Positions 16,436-25,510 are shown, numbered from the stretch's first letter. The stretch: 61,305 nucleotides of DNA from Streptomyces sp. 378 (GCF_030124145.1 NZ_JASKMS010000041.1:1-61305), one strand, 5' to 3'. A program made the numbers and translations. Notes: a model not told the origin generated them from the sequence alone.

Positions 16436-18476
16436 TGATCGCCGGGTCGCTCACCCCCGGCCGCCCGTTCTCGACGTGTCCCGCGAACCGCCGCAGGAAC
16501 GCCTTGTCGCCCTCGGCGGTGACGGTCAGGTCGTACCAGCGGCGGCTTGCGGCGAGTTCCACCGTCCGGCACACCGTCGCGCCCGGGCGGACGGTGACGG
16601 TCGAGGGCCGGCCGCCGTAGCCGCTGGAGAGTTTCAGACGGGCCGTGCCGGGGCCCTTGTTGGTGAAGGTCAGCTCGATGTCGTCGCCGGTGTGGCGGGC
16701 GGTGACCTCGCAGCCGGCCGTCCCGTTGGAGCCCTTGAAGGCGCGCACGAAGCCGTTCGGGCCGTGCACGGTCAGGTCGTAGGAGCCTCCGGAGTACGCC
16801 GAGTTCCAGGTGTCGGAGAGCGTCTTGCCGGCCTCGGTGGTGTACATCCAGGGGCCGTCGGCGCGGTTGCCGGACGTGATGTGGAAGGCGGCGCCGGCCT
16901 TCGCGCCGGAGGCGAAGGTGAGGGTGAGCTTCCCGGCGGCCGCGTCGACCGAGGCGTCCACGTGCGGGGCGTACTTGAGGGGCCGGGCGCGGCGCGGACC
17001 GCGTTCCTGCCGGGGCATGCGCGGGTCGGCCGGCGGGGTCGGCCGGTAGTCGGGGTGGCGTTCGCGGTCCTGCGGCTCGTAGTCGTCGGTGCCGGGCAGC
17101 GGGGCCGGGCGGGGGTCCTTGCGGGAGAAGTCGAAGGCGGCCGTCAGGTCACCGCAGACGGTGCGGCGCCAGGGCGAGATGTTGGGCTCGCGCACACCGA
17201 AGCGGCGTTCCATGAACCTCAGGATCGAGGTGTGGTCGAGTGTCTCGGAGCAGACGTAGCCGCCCTTGCTCCACGGCGAGACGACCAGCATCGGCACCCG
17301 CGGGCCGAGGCCGTACGGGCCGGCCGTGTTCTTGCCGTCCCCCGGGAAGAGGTCGAGGGAGACGTCGACCGTGGACAGGCCGCGGGAGGCGTCCTTCGGC
17401 GGCAGCGGCGGCACCACGTGGTCGAAGAAGCCGTCGTTCTCGTCGTACGTGATGAACAGGGCCGTCTTCGACCAGACCTCCGGGTTGGAGGTGAGGGCGT
17501 CCAGGACCTGGGCGATGTACCAGGCGCCGTAGTTCGAGGGCCAGTTGGAGTGCTCGGAGAAGGCTTCGGGGGCGGCGATCCAGGAGATCTGGGGCAGTTT
17601 TCCGGCCTTGACGTCGGCGCGCAGCAGGTCGAAGTAGCCTTCTCCGGCCTTGGCGTTCGTGCCGGTGCGGGCCTTGTCGTACCACGGGTCGCCGGGCTGG
17701 GCGTCGCGGTACTTGTCGAAGTACAGCAGTGAGTTGTCGCCGTAGTTGCCACGGTAGGCGTCCTGGATCCATCCCCAGGAGCCCTGGGCGTCGAGGCCGT
17801 CGCCGATGTCCTGGTAGATCCTCCAGGAGACGCCGGCCCGCTCCAGACGCTCCGGGTAGGTCGTCCAGCCGTAGCCGAGCTCGTCGTTGCCGAGGACCGG
17901 GCCGCCTCCGGTGCCGTCGTTGCCCGTGCAACCGGACCACATGTAGTAGCGGTTCGGGTCGGTGGAGCCGATGAACGAGCAGTGGTAGGCGTCGCAGACC
18001 GTGAAGGAGTCGGCGAGGGCGTAGTGGAAGGGGATGTCCTCGCGGGTCAGGTACGCCATCGTCGTGGTGCCCTTGGCGGGTACCCACCGGTCATACATGC
18101 CGCCGTTGTAGGCCTGCTGGCCGTCGGGCCAGGAGTGCGGCAGGCCCTCCAAGAACTGCATGCCGAGGTCGTCGGCGTCCGGGCGGAACGGCAGGATCTC
18201 CTTGCCGTCCTTCTCCTGGTGCCAGACCGGCTCGCCGTTGCCGAGGGTGACCGGACGGGGGTCGCCGAAGCCGCGGACTCCTCTCAGGGTGCCGAAGTAG
18301 TGGTCGAACGAACGGTTCTCCTGCATGAGGACGACGATGTGCTCGACGTCCCGGATCGACCCGGTGCGGTGGTTCGCCGGAAGGGCGGCGGCGCGCTGGA
18401 TGCTGGCCGACAGCGCGCTGAACGCCGTGGTGGCACCCGCGAGTTGCAGAAAGCGGCGCCGGTTGACTTCGGACAT
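16425..18476 (-). CDS. Tat-exported phospholipase C (phosphoesterase family)
   Basis: A 683-residue secreted enzyme. The N-terminus has a twin-arginine signal (NRRRFLQLAG at residues 4-13, hydrophobic run, likely cut near AAA). The catalytic phosphoesterase domain (about 40-440) opens with IVVLMQENRSFDHYFGTLRG and includes TYDENDGFFDHVVPP. Two copies of the bacterial phospholipase C C-terminal domain fill about 510-683. The family cleaves phosphatidylcholine or sphingomyelin outside the cell and is often phosphate-regulated; no PhoP box was identified here. ATG 18476 is taken because it places the RR motif normally; an ATG 18 bases earlier is possible. Confidence 0.92.
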   Translation of the reverse strand: MSEVNRRRFLQLAGATTAFSALSASIQRAAALPANHRTGSIRDVEHIVVLMQENRSFDHYFGTLRGVRGFGDPRPVTLGNGEPVWHQEKDGKEILPFRPDADDLGMQFLEGLPHSWPDGQQAYNGGMYDRWVPAKGTTTMAYLTREDIPFHYALADSFTVCDAYHCSFIGSTDPNRYYMWSGCTGNDGTGGGPVLGNDELGYGWTTYPERLERAGVSWRIYQDIGDGLDAQGSWGWIQDAYRGNYGDNSLLYFDKYRDAQPGDPWYDKARTGTNAKAGEGYFDLLRADVKAGKLPQISWIAAPEAFSEHSNWPSNYGAWYIAQVLDALTSNPEVWSKTALFITYDENDGFFDHVVPPLPPKDASRGLSTVDVSLDLFPGDGKNTAGPYGLGPRVPMLVVSPWSKGGYVCSETLDHTSILRFMERRFGVREPNISPWRRTVCGDLTAAFDFSRKDPRPAPLPGTDDYEPQDRERHPDYRPTPPADPRMPRQERGPRRARPLKYAPHVDASVDAAAGKLTLTFASGAKAGAAFHITSGNRADGPWMYTTEAGKTLSDTWNSAYSGGSYDLTVHGPNGFVRAFKGSNGTAGCEVTARHTGDDIELTFTNKGPGTARLKLSSGYGGRPSTVTVRPGATVCRTVELAASRRWYDLTVTAEGDKAFLRRFAGHVENGRPGVSDPAIITV

Positions 18477-18853
18477 GAAGGACAGACCTCTCATCCTGAG
18501 GTGCGGGATGGCCGGAGCATGACGGAATCTGCGCGGAAGGAGTGTTTCAGGGACACCAAACGACAAGGAAGGGGCGCGTGACACCCGTGTGAAAGTCGCC
18601 GGTACGCCGGGTGCGCCGGGGCGGCACCAGGGGAGGGTGAGGGGCGTGACAGAGACGAAGACGGTCTCCCCGCCGGCGAAACGGCCCGTTCGCCGACGCC
18701 TCGCCGCTCCGAGGTACTGCGCCCTGCTGCCGAGGTCACCGCGGCCGGGGACGATCGATACGGCAACCGCTTCCGTGGGGCGGAAGGACCGTTGCGGCGC
18801 CGAGAGGTCCGCCCCGACGATGACGGCACGACCAGAGACGGGAGTCAGCGCCC
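18477..18853. other. intergenic stretch between phospholipase C and vanA
   Basis: 377 bases of divergent upstream region. Open frames exist but none shows a ribosome site together with recognisable similarity. A GTG frame from about 18646 is low-complexity and Arg/Pro-rich. No clear promoter or operator for vanA was found; a vanillate-responsive operator would be expected here. Confidence 0.5.
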
Positions 18854-19924
18854 ATGCCTCACATGACCGCCTTCGCCAGGAACCAGTGGTACGTCGCCGC
18901 CTACAGTCACGAGGTCGGGCGGGAGCTGCTCGGCCGGACGATCCTCGGTGAGACGCTGGTGCTCTACCGGACCGAGGAGGACGGCAACCCGGTCGTCCTG
19001 CACGACCGGTGTGTGCACCGCCGCTACCCGCTGTCGGAGGCGCCGACGCGGCTGGACGGCGACCGGATCGTGTGCGGCTACCACGGGTTCACCTACGACA
19101 CGTCCGGTACGTGCGTGTACGTGCCGGGGCAGAAACGGGTGCCGCGCACCGCCCGGATCGCCTCCTACCCCGTCGTCGAGCAGGACTCGCTGATCTGGGT
19201 GTGGGTCGGCGATCCCGCGCTCGCCGACCCGCAGGCCATTCCCCGGGCCCGGCACCTCGACTCCCCCGGCTGGGTCACCGTGCGCGGGATGGAGCCCATC
19301 GACTGCGACTACGGCCTGCTCGTCGACAACCTCCTCGACCTCTCCCACGAGACGTACCTGCACGGCGGTTACATCGGCACCCCCGAGGTCGCCGAGACGC
19401 CGATCACCACGGAGGTCGACGAGGGCGCCGGGATCGTCCGGGTGAGCCGGCACATGGACGACGCCGAGTGTCCGCCCTTCTACGCCAGGTCCACCGGTAT
19501 CGAGGGCCGGATCACCCGCTGGCAGGACATCGAGTACCACGCCCCCTGTCTGTATCTGCTGCACAGCCGTATCGCCCCGGTCGGTGTGGTGCCGGAGGCG
19601 GACGGCAGCGACCCCCACGGCTTCCACACCGAGATCACCTACGCCATCACTCCCTCCGGTGACGGCACGGTGTACGACTTCTGGGCGGTTTCCCGGGACT
19701 GGGCCACGGACGACGCCGAGGTCACCGAGTTCTTGCGGGGCAACAACCACACCGTGGTGATGCAGGACGTCACCGCGCTCAACCTGCTGCAGCGGACGCT
19801 CGGCACGGAACGCACCGGCTACCAGGAGCTGAGCATCAACATCGACACCGGAGGTCTGGCCGCCCGCCGTATCCTCGCCCGGCTCGTGGAGCAGGGCGAG
19901 AAGCCCGTGGAGCAGGTCCGGTGA
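18854..19924 (+). CDS. vanA: vanillate O-demethylase oxygenase subunit (Rieske)
   Basis: A 356-residue Rieske oxygenase. The [2Fe-2S] ligands are C53-x-H55 and C74-x2-H77. The mononuclear iron site is read as D162, H165 and H170 in NLLDLSHETYLH. Length and sequence suit VanA, which demethylates vanillate to protocatechuate with release of formaldehyde, using electrons from VanB. A role on a related methoxybenzoate cannot be excluded. GGAG lies eight bases before ATG 18854. The stop overlaps the GTG of a 59-codon ORF. The product protocatechuate would feed and induce the pca operon at the left of the window. Confidence 0.87.
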   Translation: MPHMTAFARNQWYVAAYSHEVGRELLGRTILGETLVLYRTEEDGNPVVLHDRCVHRRYPLSEAPTRLDGDRIVCGYHGFTYDTSGTCVYVPGQKRVPRTARIASYPVVEQDSLIWVWVGDPALADPQAIPRARHLDSPGWVTVRGMEPIDCDYGLLVDNLLDLSHETYLHGGYIGTPEVAETPITTEVDEGAGIVRVSRHMDDAECPPFYARSTGIEGRITRWQDIEYHAPCLYLLHSRIAPVGVVPEADGSDPHGFHTEITYAITPSGDGTVYDFWAVSRDWATDDAEVTEFLRGNNHTVVMQDVTALNLLQRTLGTERTGYQELSINIDTGGLAARRILARLVEQGEKPVEQVR

Positions 19925-20100
19925 CGGCTCCCACCGGCGAGATCTACCGCATCGCCTGGCTGCCCGGCACCGACACCCTGCGCGGCACGTGCCACTGCGG
20001 CCGGGAGCACACCGCGCAGGACCCGGTCGAGATGTGGGAGTGGATGCTCGCCCATCCGCAGGGGCACCGCGTCGACGAGCCGCGAGGAAACAGCTCATGA
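19921..20100 (+). CDS. 59-residue hypothetical protein coupled to vanA and vanB
   Basis: GTG at 19921 overlaps the vanA stop (GTGA) and the TGA at 20098-20100 overlaps the vanB start (ATGA), so the frame exactly fills the space between the two genes. The product is MTAPTGEIYRIAWLPGTDTL onward, with GTCHCGREHTAQDPVEMWEWMLAHPQGH in two adjoining pieces; C24, C26, H25, H30 and the later His residues could bind metal. No known family is recognised. The tight overlaps, absence of stops and Trp/His/Cys content argue for a real protein, perhaps an accessory or assembly factor for the Rieske oxygenase. Confidence 0.72.
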   Translation: MTAPTGEIYRIAWLPGTDTLRGTCHCGREHTAQDPVEMWEWMLAHPQGHRVDEPRGNSS

Positions 20101-21032
20101 GCGTGTACGAGACCGAACTCGTCGTCGAGCGGCGGGAGATCGCGGCCGACGGCGTGCTCGCCCTGACCCTGCGCCATCCGCGGGGCGAGCCGCTCCCGGC
20201 CTGGGAGCCGGGCGCGCATCTCGACGTCGTGCTCGCTCCCGGCCTGGAGCGGCAGTACTCGCTGTGCGGCGATCCGGCGGACCGGTCGACCTGGCGGATC
20301 GCGGTGCTGCGCGAGAGCCCCGGGCGGGGCGGCTCGGCCCATGTGCACGAGCGGCTCGGCACGGGCGCCGAGGTCCGGGTGCGCGGGCCGCGGAACAACT
20401 TCCGCCTGGAGCCCGCCCCTCGCTACCGCTTCGTCGCCGGCGGCATCGGCATCACCCCGATCCTGCCGATGCTGGCGGCGGCCGAGGCGGCGGGCGCCGA
20501 GTGGACGCTGCTGTACGGCGGGCGCACCCGCGGTTCCATGGCGTTCTGCGGGCAACTGTCCCGCTACGGCGACCGGGTGACGATCGCGCCCGAGGACGAG
20601 ACGGGGCTGCTGGACCTGGCCCCGGTGCTGGACGACGTACCCGAGGGCACGCTCGTCTACTGCTGCGGCCCCGGGCCGTTGCTGGACGCCGTCGAGGCCC
20701 GCTGCCCGTCCGGGGTGCTGCGGGTCGAACGGTTCCGGCCCAAGGAGCGGGAGACGGGTGGGGACACCGCCTTCGAGGTGGAACTCGCGCGAAGCGGACG
20801 CACGTTGACCGTGGAGCCCGGCGTGTCCGTGCTGGACGCGGTGCGCGCAAGCGGGGTCGAGGTGCTGTACTCCTGCACCGAGGGCACCTGCGGCACGTGT
20901 GAGACCGACGTCCTGCAGGGCGAGCCGGACCACCGCGACTCGGTGCTGACGGAGGAGGAACGCGCGACGGGCGAGACCATGCTCATCTGTGTGTCCCGCT
21001 GCCGCGGCGGGCGGCTGGTGCTGGACCTCTGA
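20097..21032 (+). CDS. vanB: vanillate O-demethylase reductase subunit
   Basis: A 311-residue phthalate-dioxygenase-reductase type protein. The flavin site is RQYSLCGDP near residues 57-65, the NAD(P)H-binding start is AGGIGITPILPM near 110-121, and the C-terminus is a plant-type ferredoxin domain with CTEGTCGTCETDV. It passes electrons from NAD(P)H through flavin and [2Fe-2S] to VanA. ATG 20097 overlaps the stop of the 59-codon ORF. Length is as expected. Confidence 0.88.
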   Translation: MSVYETELVVERREIAADGVLALTLRHPRGEPLPAWEPGAHLDVVLAPGLERQYSLCGDPADRSTWRIAVLRESPGRGGSAHVHERLGTGAEVRVRGPRNNFRLEPAPRYRFVAGGIGITPILPMLAAAEAAGAEWTLLYGGRTRGSMAFCGQLSRYGDRVTIAPEDETGLLDLAPVLDDVPEGTLVYCCGPGPLLDAVEARCPSGVLRVERFRPKERETGGDTAFEVELARSGRTLTVEPGVSVLDAVRASGVEVLYSCTEGTCGTCETDVLQGEPDHRDSVLTEEERATGETMLICVSRCRGGRLVLDL

Positions 21033-21234
21033 CCCGAAGGTGCCGCTTTCAACAAGCCTTCACCGCACGTGCATGGACCATGGCTCCGGATGGGCCCTGG
21101 GTTCCCGGCTGAGCACGTCCGTACCGCCTGCGCACAGCCTGTCGGAGCACCTCAGCCGGTCCCACAGGGGGAGCCATGCGTCGTCTGCCCGTCGGCCTCA
21201 CGGCCTTGTCCGTCCTGGCCTCGGTGGATGCCCG
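21033..21234. other. region downstream of vanB with an orphan signal-peptide start
   Basis: Two convergent genes end on either side. A frame at 21176 opens with a good ribosome site (CAGGGGGAGCC before ATG) and MRRLPVGLTALSVLAS, which looks like the first 16 residues of a secretory signal. After about 21230 the frame runs antisense to the GntR gene and loses all sense. It may be the stub of a deleted secreted protein. Confidence 0.4.
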
Positions 21235-21906
21235 TCAGGGCGCGGCCCACAGGCCCCGGACATGTCCGAGGTGCCGGCTCATCACGGCCCGTACGGCCTC
21301 CTCGTCGCGGGCGAGCAGCGCGTCCAGGATCTCCAGGTGTTCCTCGGCCGACGCCACCAGCCGCCCCTGTTCCGCCAGCGCCGTCAGCCCGTAGAGCCGG
21401 GAGCGGCGTCTGAGGTCGCGTACGACGTCGACGAGATGGCCGTTGCCCGCGAGCGCCAGCAGCCCGAGGTGGAAGCGCAGGTCGGCCTCCACATAGGCGA
21501 TGAGATCGCCGGCCGCGGCGGAGGTGACGATCTCCCGGGCGACCGGGCGGAGCGCCTCCAGGGCCACCGGGTCGGCCGTGCGGGCCAGTTCGGCCGTGGT
21601 GGGGATCTCGATCAGTGCCCGGATGTGGGTGTACTCGTCGAGCTGCCGCTCGGAGACGGCGGTGACGCGGAACCCCTTGTTGGGCACGGTGTCGACCAGG
21701 CCTTCCTTCACCAGGTCGAGCATGGCCTCGCGCACGGGTGTGGCGGAGACGCCGAAGCGGGCGGCGAGACCGGGGGCCGAGTAGATGTCACCGGGCCGCA
21801 GTTCGCCGGCGATCAGGGCGGCCCGCAGCGCGTCCGCGACCCGCTCCCGGTGGCTGGGCTTCCTGCTGCCCAGTACGGGCAGGGCGGGGGTGTGCTGCGG
21901 GGCCAT
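21235..21906 (-). CDS. GntR/FCD-family regulator of hydroxyproline genes
   Basis: A 223-residue protein with a GntR winged helix (residues about 15-75, APGLAARFGVSATPVREAM) and an all-helical FCD ligand domain (metal-site motif near ADLRFHLGLLALAGN). ATG 21906 lies 41 bases after the epimerase stop, so it is the last gene of the hydroxyproline operon and probably its regulator, with hydroxyproline or a pathway intermediate as effector. Transcription as part of the operon would make it autoregulated. Confidence 0.85.
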   Translation of the reverse strand: MAPQHTPALPVLGSRKPSHRERVADALRAALIAGELRPGDIYSAPGLAARFGVSATPVREAMLDLVKEGLVDTVPNKGFRVTAVSERQLDEYTHIRALIEIPTTAELARTADPVALEALRPVAREIVTSAAAGDLIAYVEADLRFHLGLLALAGNGHLVDVVRDLRRRSRLYGLTALAEQGRLVASAEEHLEILDALLARDEEAVRAVMSRHLGHVRGLWAAP

Positions 21907-21947
21907 GACGGTCGGGGTTCCTCTCGTGGTCGGGTGCGCGGGCCGGT

Positions 21948-22949
21948 CTACAGGACGAACCCCGCCGGGAACGGGTCGTCGGGGTCGAGCAGGTACTGGG
22001 CGGTGCCGGTGATCCAGGCGCGTCCGGTGAAGCTGGGCAGGACGGCCGGCCGGCCGGCGACCTCGGTCGTGCCGAGCAGTCTGCCGGTGAACCGGGTGCC
22101 GATGAAGGACTCGTTCACGAACTCGGTGTGCAGCGGGAGGGCGCCGCGCGCGTGCAGTTGTGCCATGCGGGCGCTGGTGCCGGTGCCGCAGGGCGAGCGG
22201 TCGAACCAGCCGGGGTGGATGGCCATGGCGTGCCGGGAGTGGCGGGCGGTCGAGCCGGGGGCGGCCAGGTAGACGTGGTGCAGGCCGTGGATGGACGGGT
22301 CCTCCGGGTGGACGGGCGGGTCCTCGGCGTTGACGGCGGCCATGAGGGACAGGCCCGCGGCGAGGATCTCGTCCTTGCGGGACCGGTCGAAGGGCAGGCC
22401 GAACCGCTCCAGCGGCAGGACGGCGTAGAAGTTGCCGCCGAAGGCCAGGTCGTAGGTCACCGTCCGGCCGTCGGCGAGGGTGGCCTCGCGGTCGAGGCCG
22501 ACGGCGAAGGAGGGCACGTTCCGCAGGGTGACCGCCTTGGCGGCCCCGTCCTCGACGGCCACCTCGGCGACGACCGGGCCCGCGGGGGTGTCGAGCCGGA
22601 TGGTGGTGACCGGCTCGACGACCTCGACCATGCCGGTTTCGACCAGCACGGTCGCCACGCCGATGGTGCCGTGACCGCACATCGGCAGATAGCCGGAGAC
22701 CTCGATGTAGACGACGCCCCAGTCGCAGTCGGGCCGGGTCGGCGGCTGGAGGATCGCGCCGCTCATGGCGGAGTGACCGCGCGGTTCGTTCATCAGCAAC
22801 TGTGTGATGCCGTCGCGGTGTTCGCGGAACCACAGCCGCCGCTCGTTCATGGTGGCGCCGGGGATGGTGCCGATGCCGCCGGTGATCACGCGGGTCGGCA
22901 TGCCCTCGGTGTGCGAGTCGACGGCGTGCAGGACGAGTCCGCTGCGCAT
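21948..22949 (-). CDS. 4-hydroxyproline 2-epimerase (proline racemase family)
   Basis: A 333-residue proline racemase-fold enzyme with both catalytic cysteines: C91 in MCGHGTIG and C254 in SPCGTGTSA. Having two Cys separates it from the dehydratase branch (Ser/Thr plus Cys). Context points to conversion of trans-4-hydroxy-L-proline to cis-4-hydroxy-D-proline, which the neighbouring dehydrogenase then oxidises. Proline or 3-hydroxyproline activity cannot be excluded. It starts at ATG 22949, five bases after the deaminase stop. Confidence 0.87.
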   Translation of the reverse strand: MRSGLVLHAVDSHTEGMPTRVITGGIGTIPGATMNERRLWFREHRDGITQLLMNEPRGHSAMSGAILQPPTRPDCDWGVVYIEVSGYLPMCGHGTIGVATVLVETGMVEVVEPVTTIRLDTPAGPVVAEVAVEDGAAKAVTLRNVPSFAVGLDREATLADGRTVTYDLAFGGNFYAVLPLERFGLPFDRSRKDEILAAGLSLMAAVNAEDPPVHPEDPSIHGLHHVYLAAPGSTARHSRHAMAIHPGWFDRSPCGTGTSARMAQLHARGALPLHTEFVNESFIGTRFTGRLLGTTEVAGRPAVLPSFTGRAWITGTAQYLLDPDDPFPAGFVL

Positions 22950-22954
22950 GGTCC

Positions 22955-23845
22955 TCAGCTCGATCCGGCCGCGACGGCCATCTCCGTGGCGGCGCGCACC
23001 GCCGCCTCCTGCTCGGGCAGCAGCGCCGTGCGGGGCGGACGGCAGGGTCCGCCGCGGCGGCCCACGAGGTCCATGGACAGCTTGATGGCCTGGACGAACT
23101 CCACCCGCGAGTCCCAGCGCAGCAGCGGGTGCAGCCGCCGGTACAGGGGCAGCGCGGTGTCCAGGTCGCCCCCGACGGCGGCGCGGTACAGCTCGACGCA
23201 GGTACGGGGCAGCGCGTTGGGGTAGCCCGCCACCCAGCCCGTGGCGCCCGCCACCGCCAGCTCCAGCAGGACGTCGTCCGCGCCGATCAGCAGGTCCAGC
23301 TCGGGGGCGAGTTCGGCGATCCGGTAGGCCCGGCGGACATCGCCGGAGAACTCCTTCACCCCCTGGATGTGCCCCTCGCCGTGCAGCCGCGCGAGCAGTT
23401 CGGGCACGAGGTCGACCTTGGTGTCGATCGGGTTGTTGTACGCGACGACCGGCAGGCCCGAACCGGCGACCTCGGCGTAGTGGGCGACGACGGAGCGCTC
23501 GTCGGCGCGGTAGGCGTTCGGGGGCAGCAGCATCACCGCGTGGCAGCCCGCCTCGCCGGCCTGCTCGGCCCAGCGGCGCGACTCGGCGGACCCGTACGCG
23601 GCGACGCCGGGCATCACGCGTTCCCCGCCGATCGCGGCGACGGCCGTCTCGACGACCCGGGCCCGCTCTTCGACGGTGAGCACCTGGTACTCGCCGAGGG
23701 AGCCGTTCGGTACGACACCGTCGCAGCCGTTGTCGACCAGCCAGGCGCAGTGCTCGGCGTACCGGTCGTAGTCGACGCAGAGGTCGTCGTCCAGCGGGAG
23801 CGCGGTGGCGACGAGGACGCCGCGCCAGGGGCGGTGATCGGTCAT
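22955..23845 (-). CDS. DHDPS/NAL-family enzyme, likely pyrroline-4-hydroxy-2-carboxylate deaminase
   Basis: A 296-residue TIM-barrel of the DapA/N-acetylneuraminate lyase family. The Schiff-base lysine is K164 (GVKEFSGD) and the conserved tyrosine Y136 (VVAYNNP). In hydroxyproline operons the family member deaminates 1-pyrroline-4-hydroxy-2-carboxylate to 2-oxoglutarate semialdehyde, and the neighbours support that here. Its ATG overlaps the stop of the dehydrogenase alpha gene (ATGA). Confidence 0.83.
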   Translation of the reverse strand: MTDHRPWRGVLVATALPLDDDLCVDYDRYAEHCAWLVDNGCDGVVPNGSLGEYQVLTVEERARVVETAVAAIGGERVMPGVAAYGSAESRRWAEQAGEAGCHAVMLLPPNAYRADERSVVAHYAEVAGSGLPVVAYNNPIDTKVDLVPELLARLHGEGHIQGVKEFSGDVRRAYRIAELAPELDLLIGADDVLLELAVAGATGWVAGYPNALPRTCVELYRAAVGGDLDTALPLYRRLHPLLRWDSRVEFVQAIKLSMDLVGRRGGPCRPPRTALLPEQEAAVRAATEMAVAAGSS

Positions 23846-25206
23846 GACGGTCCCTCCTGGGGATGGGGGTGCGCGAGGACGCCGAGCGGTACGGGACGGG
23901 CGAACGGACGCCTGGCCGGGGTGGGGGCACAGCCGGCGAGACCGGCGACGGCGGTGCCGCACATCCGGCCCTGACACCAGCCCATTCCGGCCCGGGTCAG
24001 GAGTTTCACGGTGCGTTCGTCGCCCGCTCCGAGGTCCAGTGCCTCGCGCACGGCCCCGGCGGTGACCTCCTCGCAGCGGCAGATCACGGTGTCGTCGGTG
24101 AGCTGCTCGGCCCAGTGCGCGGGCGGTGGGTAGGCGGCGTCGAGGGCGGCGGCGGAACGTCTGAGCCGTGCGCGGGAGGTGAGGGCGGCGGGAGCGGGGT
24201 CGGGGGCGGTGTCCCGCAGGTGCGCGGCGGCGGAGCGGCCGGCGATGTGGCCCTCGGCGAGGGCGAGGGCGGCGCCGCCGATGCCGGTGGCCTCACCGGC
24301 CGCCCACACTCCGGGGACGTCCGTGCGCTGCCCGGTGTCGACGGCCACGGCGAACCCGTCGAGGCGGCAGCCGAGGCTCTCGGCGAGGTCGGTGTGCGGG
24401 AGCATGCCGTGGCCGGCGGCCAGGGTGTCGCAGGGCAGGTGCCGCTCGGTGCCGGGCCGGACGCGCCCGTCGGTGTCGAGGGCGGCGACGGTGACGCCGG
24501 TCAGCCGGTCGTCGCCGTGGGCGCGGACGACGGTGTGGCGGGTGAGGACCGGCACCCGGTGGCGCAGCAGCCGGGCGGCGTACCCGGCTCCTTCCGGGAG
24601 TTTGCCCGCCAGGGCCCGGCCGTGGCGGGCGAGGCGACCGGGGGCGGCCGACTCGACGAGGGCGGCGACCTCGACGCCGGCGGTGGCGAGTCCGGTCGCC
24701 ACGGGCAGCAGCAGCGGCCCGGTCCCGGCCACGACCGCCCGCCGCCCCGGCACCACGAGCCCGCCCTTGAGCATGGCCTGGGCTCCCCCGGCCGTGACGA
24801 CGCCGGGGAGGGTCCAGCCGGGGAAGGGCAGCACTTGCTCGTAGCCGCCGGTGGCCAGGAGTACGGCGCGGGCGGGCACCTCGACGGGCTCCTCCCGCTC
24901 GGGCCCGAGCAGCGCGTGCACGGTGAAGCCGTCCGGGGTGCGCTCCACGGTCCAGACGTGGTGATCCGTCAGCACGCGTACGGCACTGGCGGCGAGCCCG
25001 TCCCGCAACCGCTCCCAGGTCCGCCATCGGTGGTGCAGCGCCTCGGGCCGCCCGGCGCCGAGTCCGGCGGCGGGCTGCCGGTAGAACTGTCCGCCGGTCC
25101 GCGTCGCGGCGTCGACGAGCGTGACCCGTACGCCGCGCGCGGAGGCCGCCAGGGCGGCGGCGAGCCCGGCCGGTCCGGCGCCGATCACGGCGAGGTCAGT
25201 CCGCAT
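23842..25206 (-). CDS. D-hydroxyproline dehydrogenase, FAD/NAD-binding alpha subunit
   Basis: A 454-residue flavoprotein. It starts with a dinucleotide fold (GAGPAG at 9-14, then DAATRTGGQFYRQP) and ends with a BFD-like [2Fe-2S] region with C376, C378, C411 and C416. This is the HcnB-like subunit of heterotrimeric amine dehydrogenases. With the small ferredoxin-like protein and the D-amino-acid-oxidase-like subunit upstream it should oxidise cis-4-hydroxy-D-proline to the pyrroline. It overlaps the small-subunit gene by 11 bases and the deaminase gene by four. Confidence 0.86.
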   Translation of the reverse strand: MRTDLAVIGAGPAGLAAALAASARGVRVTLVDAATRTGGQFYRQPAAGLGAGRPEALHHRWRTWERLRDGLAASAVRVLTDHHVWTVERTPDGFTVHALLGPEREEPVEVPARAVLLATGGYEQVLPFPGWTLPGVVTAGGAQAMLKGGLVVPGRRAVVAGTGPLLLPVATGLATAGVEVAALVESAAPGRLARHGRALAGKLPEGAGYAARLLRHRVPVLTRHTVVRAHGDDRLTGVTVAALDTDGRVRPGTERHLPCDTLAAGHGMLPHTDLAESLGCRLDGFAVAVDTGQRTDVPGVWAAGEATGIGGAALALAEGHIAGRSAAAHLRDTAPDPAPAALTSRARLRRSAAALDAAYPPPAHWAEQLTDDTVICRCEEVTAGAVREALDLGAGDERTVKLLTRAGMGWCQGRMCGTAVAGLAGCAPTPARRPFARPVPLGVLAHPHPQEGPS

Positions 25207-25510
25207 GTGCCCCCTCCTCGTGGCCCGTTCCGTCCTGCGTGCCGATCACGTCCCCGGGCCGCACCGGCACCAGGCAGGCCCGTTGATTGGGGCGGCCGTT
25301 GACGGTCACCAGGCAGTCGAAGCAGACGCCGATCCCGCAGAACACCCCGCGCGGACGGCCCTCGCCCCGGGTGGCGCGCCAGGAGGTGACGCCTGCCGTC
25401 CACAGCACGGCGGCGACCGTCTGCCCGGGCAGCGCCTCGACCGGCCGCCCGTCGAAGGTGACCGTGAAGGCGGGGCCGGGCCTGGCGTCCGCGAGCTCCA
25501 ACGGGTTCAC
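25196..25510 (-). CDS. D-hydroxyproline dehydrogenase, [2Fe-2S] small subunit
   Basis: A 104-residue HcnA-like ferredoxin subunit. Cysteines C58, C63, C66 and C79 (CGIGVCFDC, then C) form a plant-type [2Fe-2S] site. It bridges the two flavin subunits. It overlaps both neighbours (four bases with the upstream subunit gene, 11 with the downstream one), showing that the three are made as a complex. Confidence 0.87.
   Translation of the reverse strand: MNPLELADARPGPAFTVTFDGRPVEALPGQTVAAVLWTAGVTSWRATRGEGRPRGVFCGIGVCFDCLVTVNGRPNQRACLVPVRPGDVIGTQDGTGHEEGAHAD

Noticed and set aside
18589..18951. 120-codon frame upstream of vanA
   Set aside because: Low-complexity Arg/Pro content, no ribosome site, no similarity, and it overlaps the vanA start.
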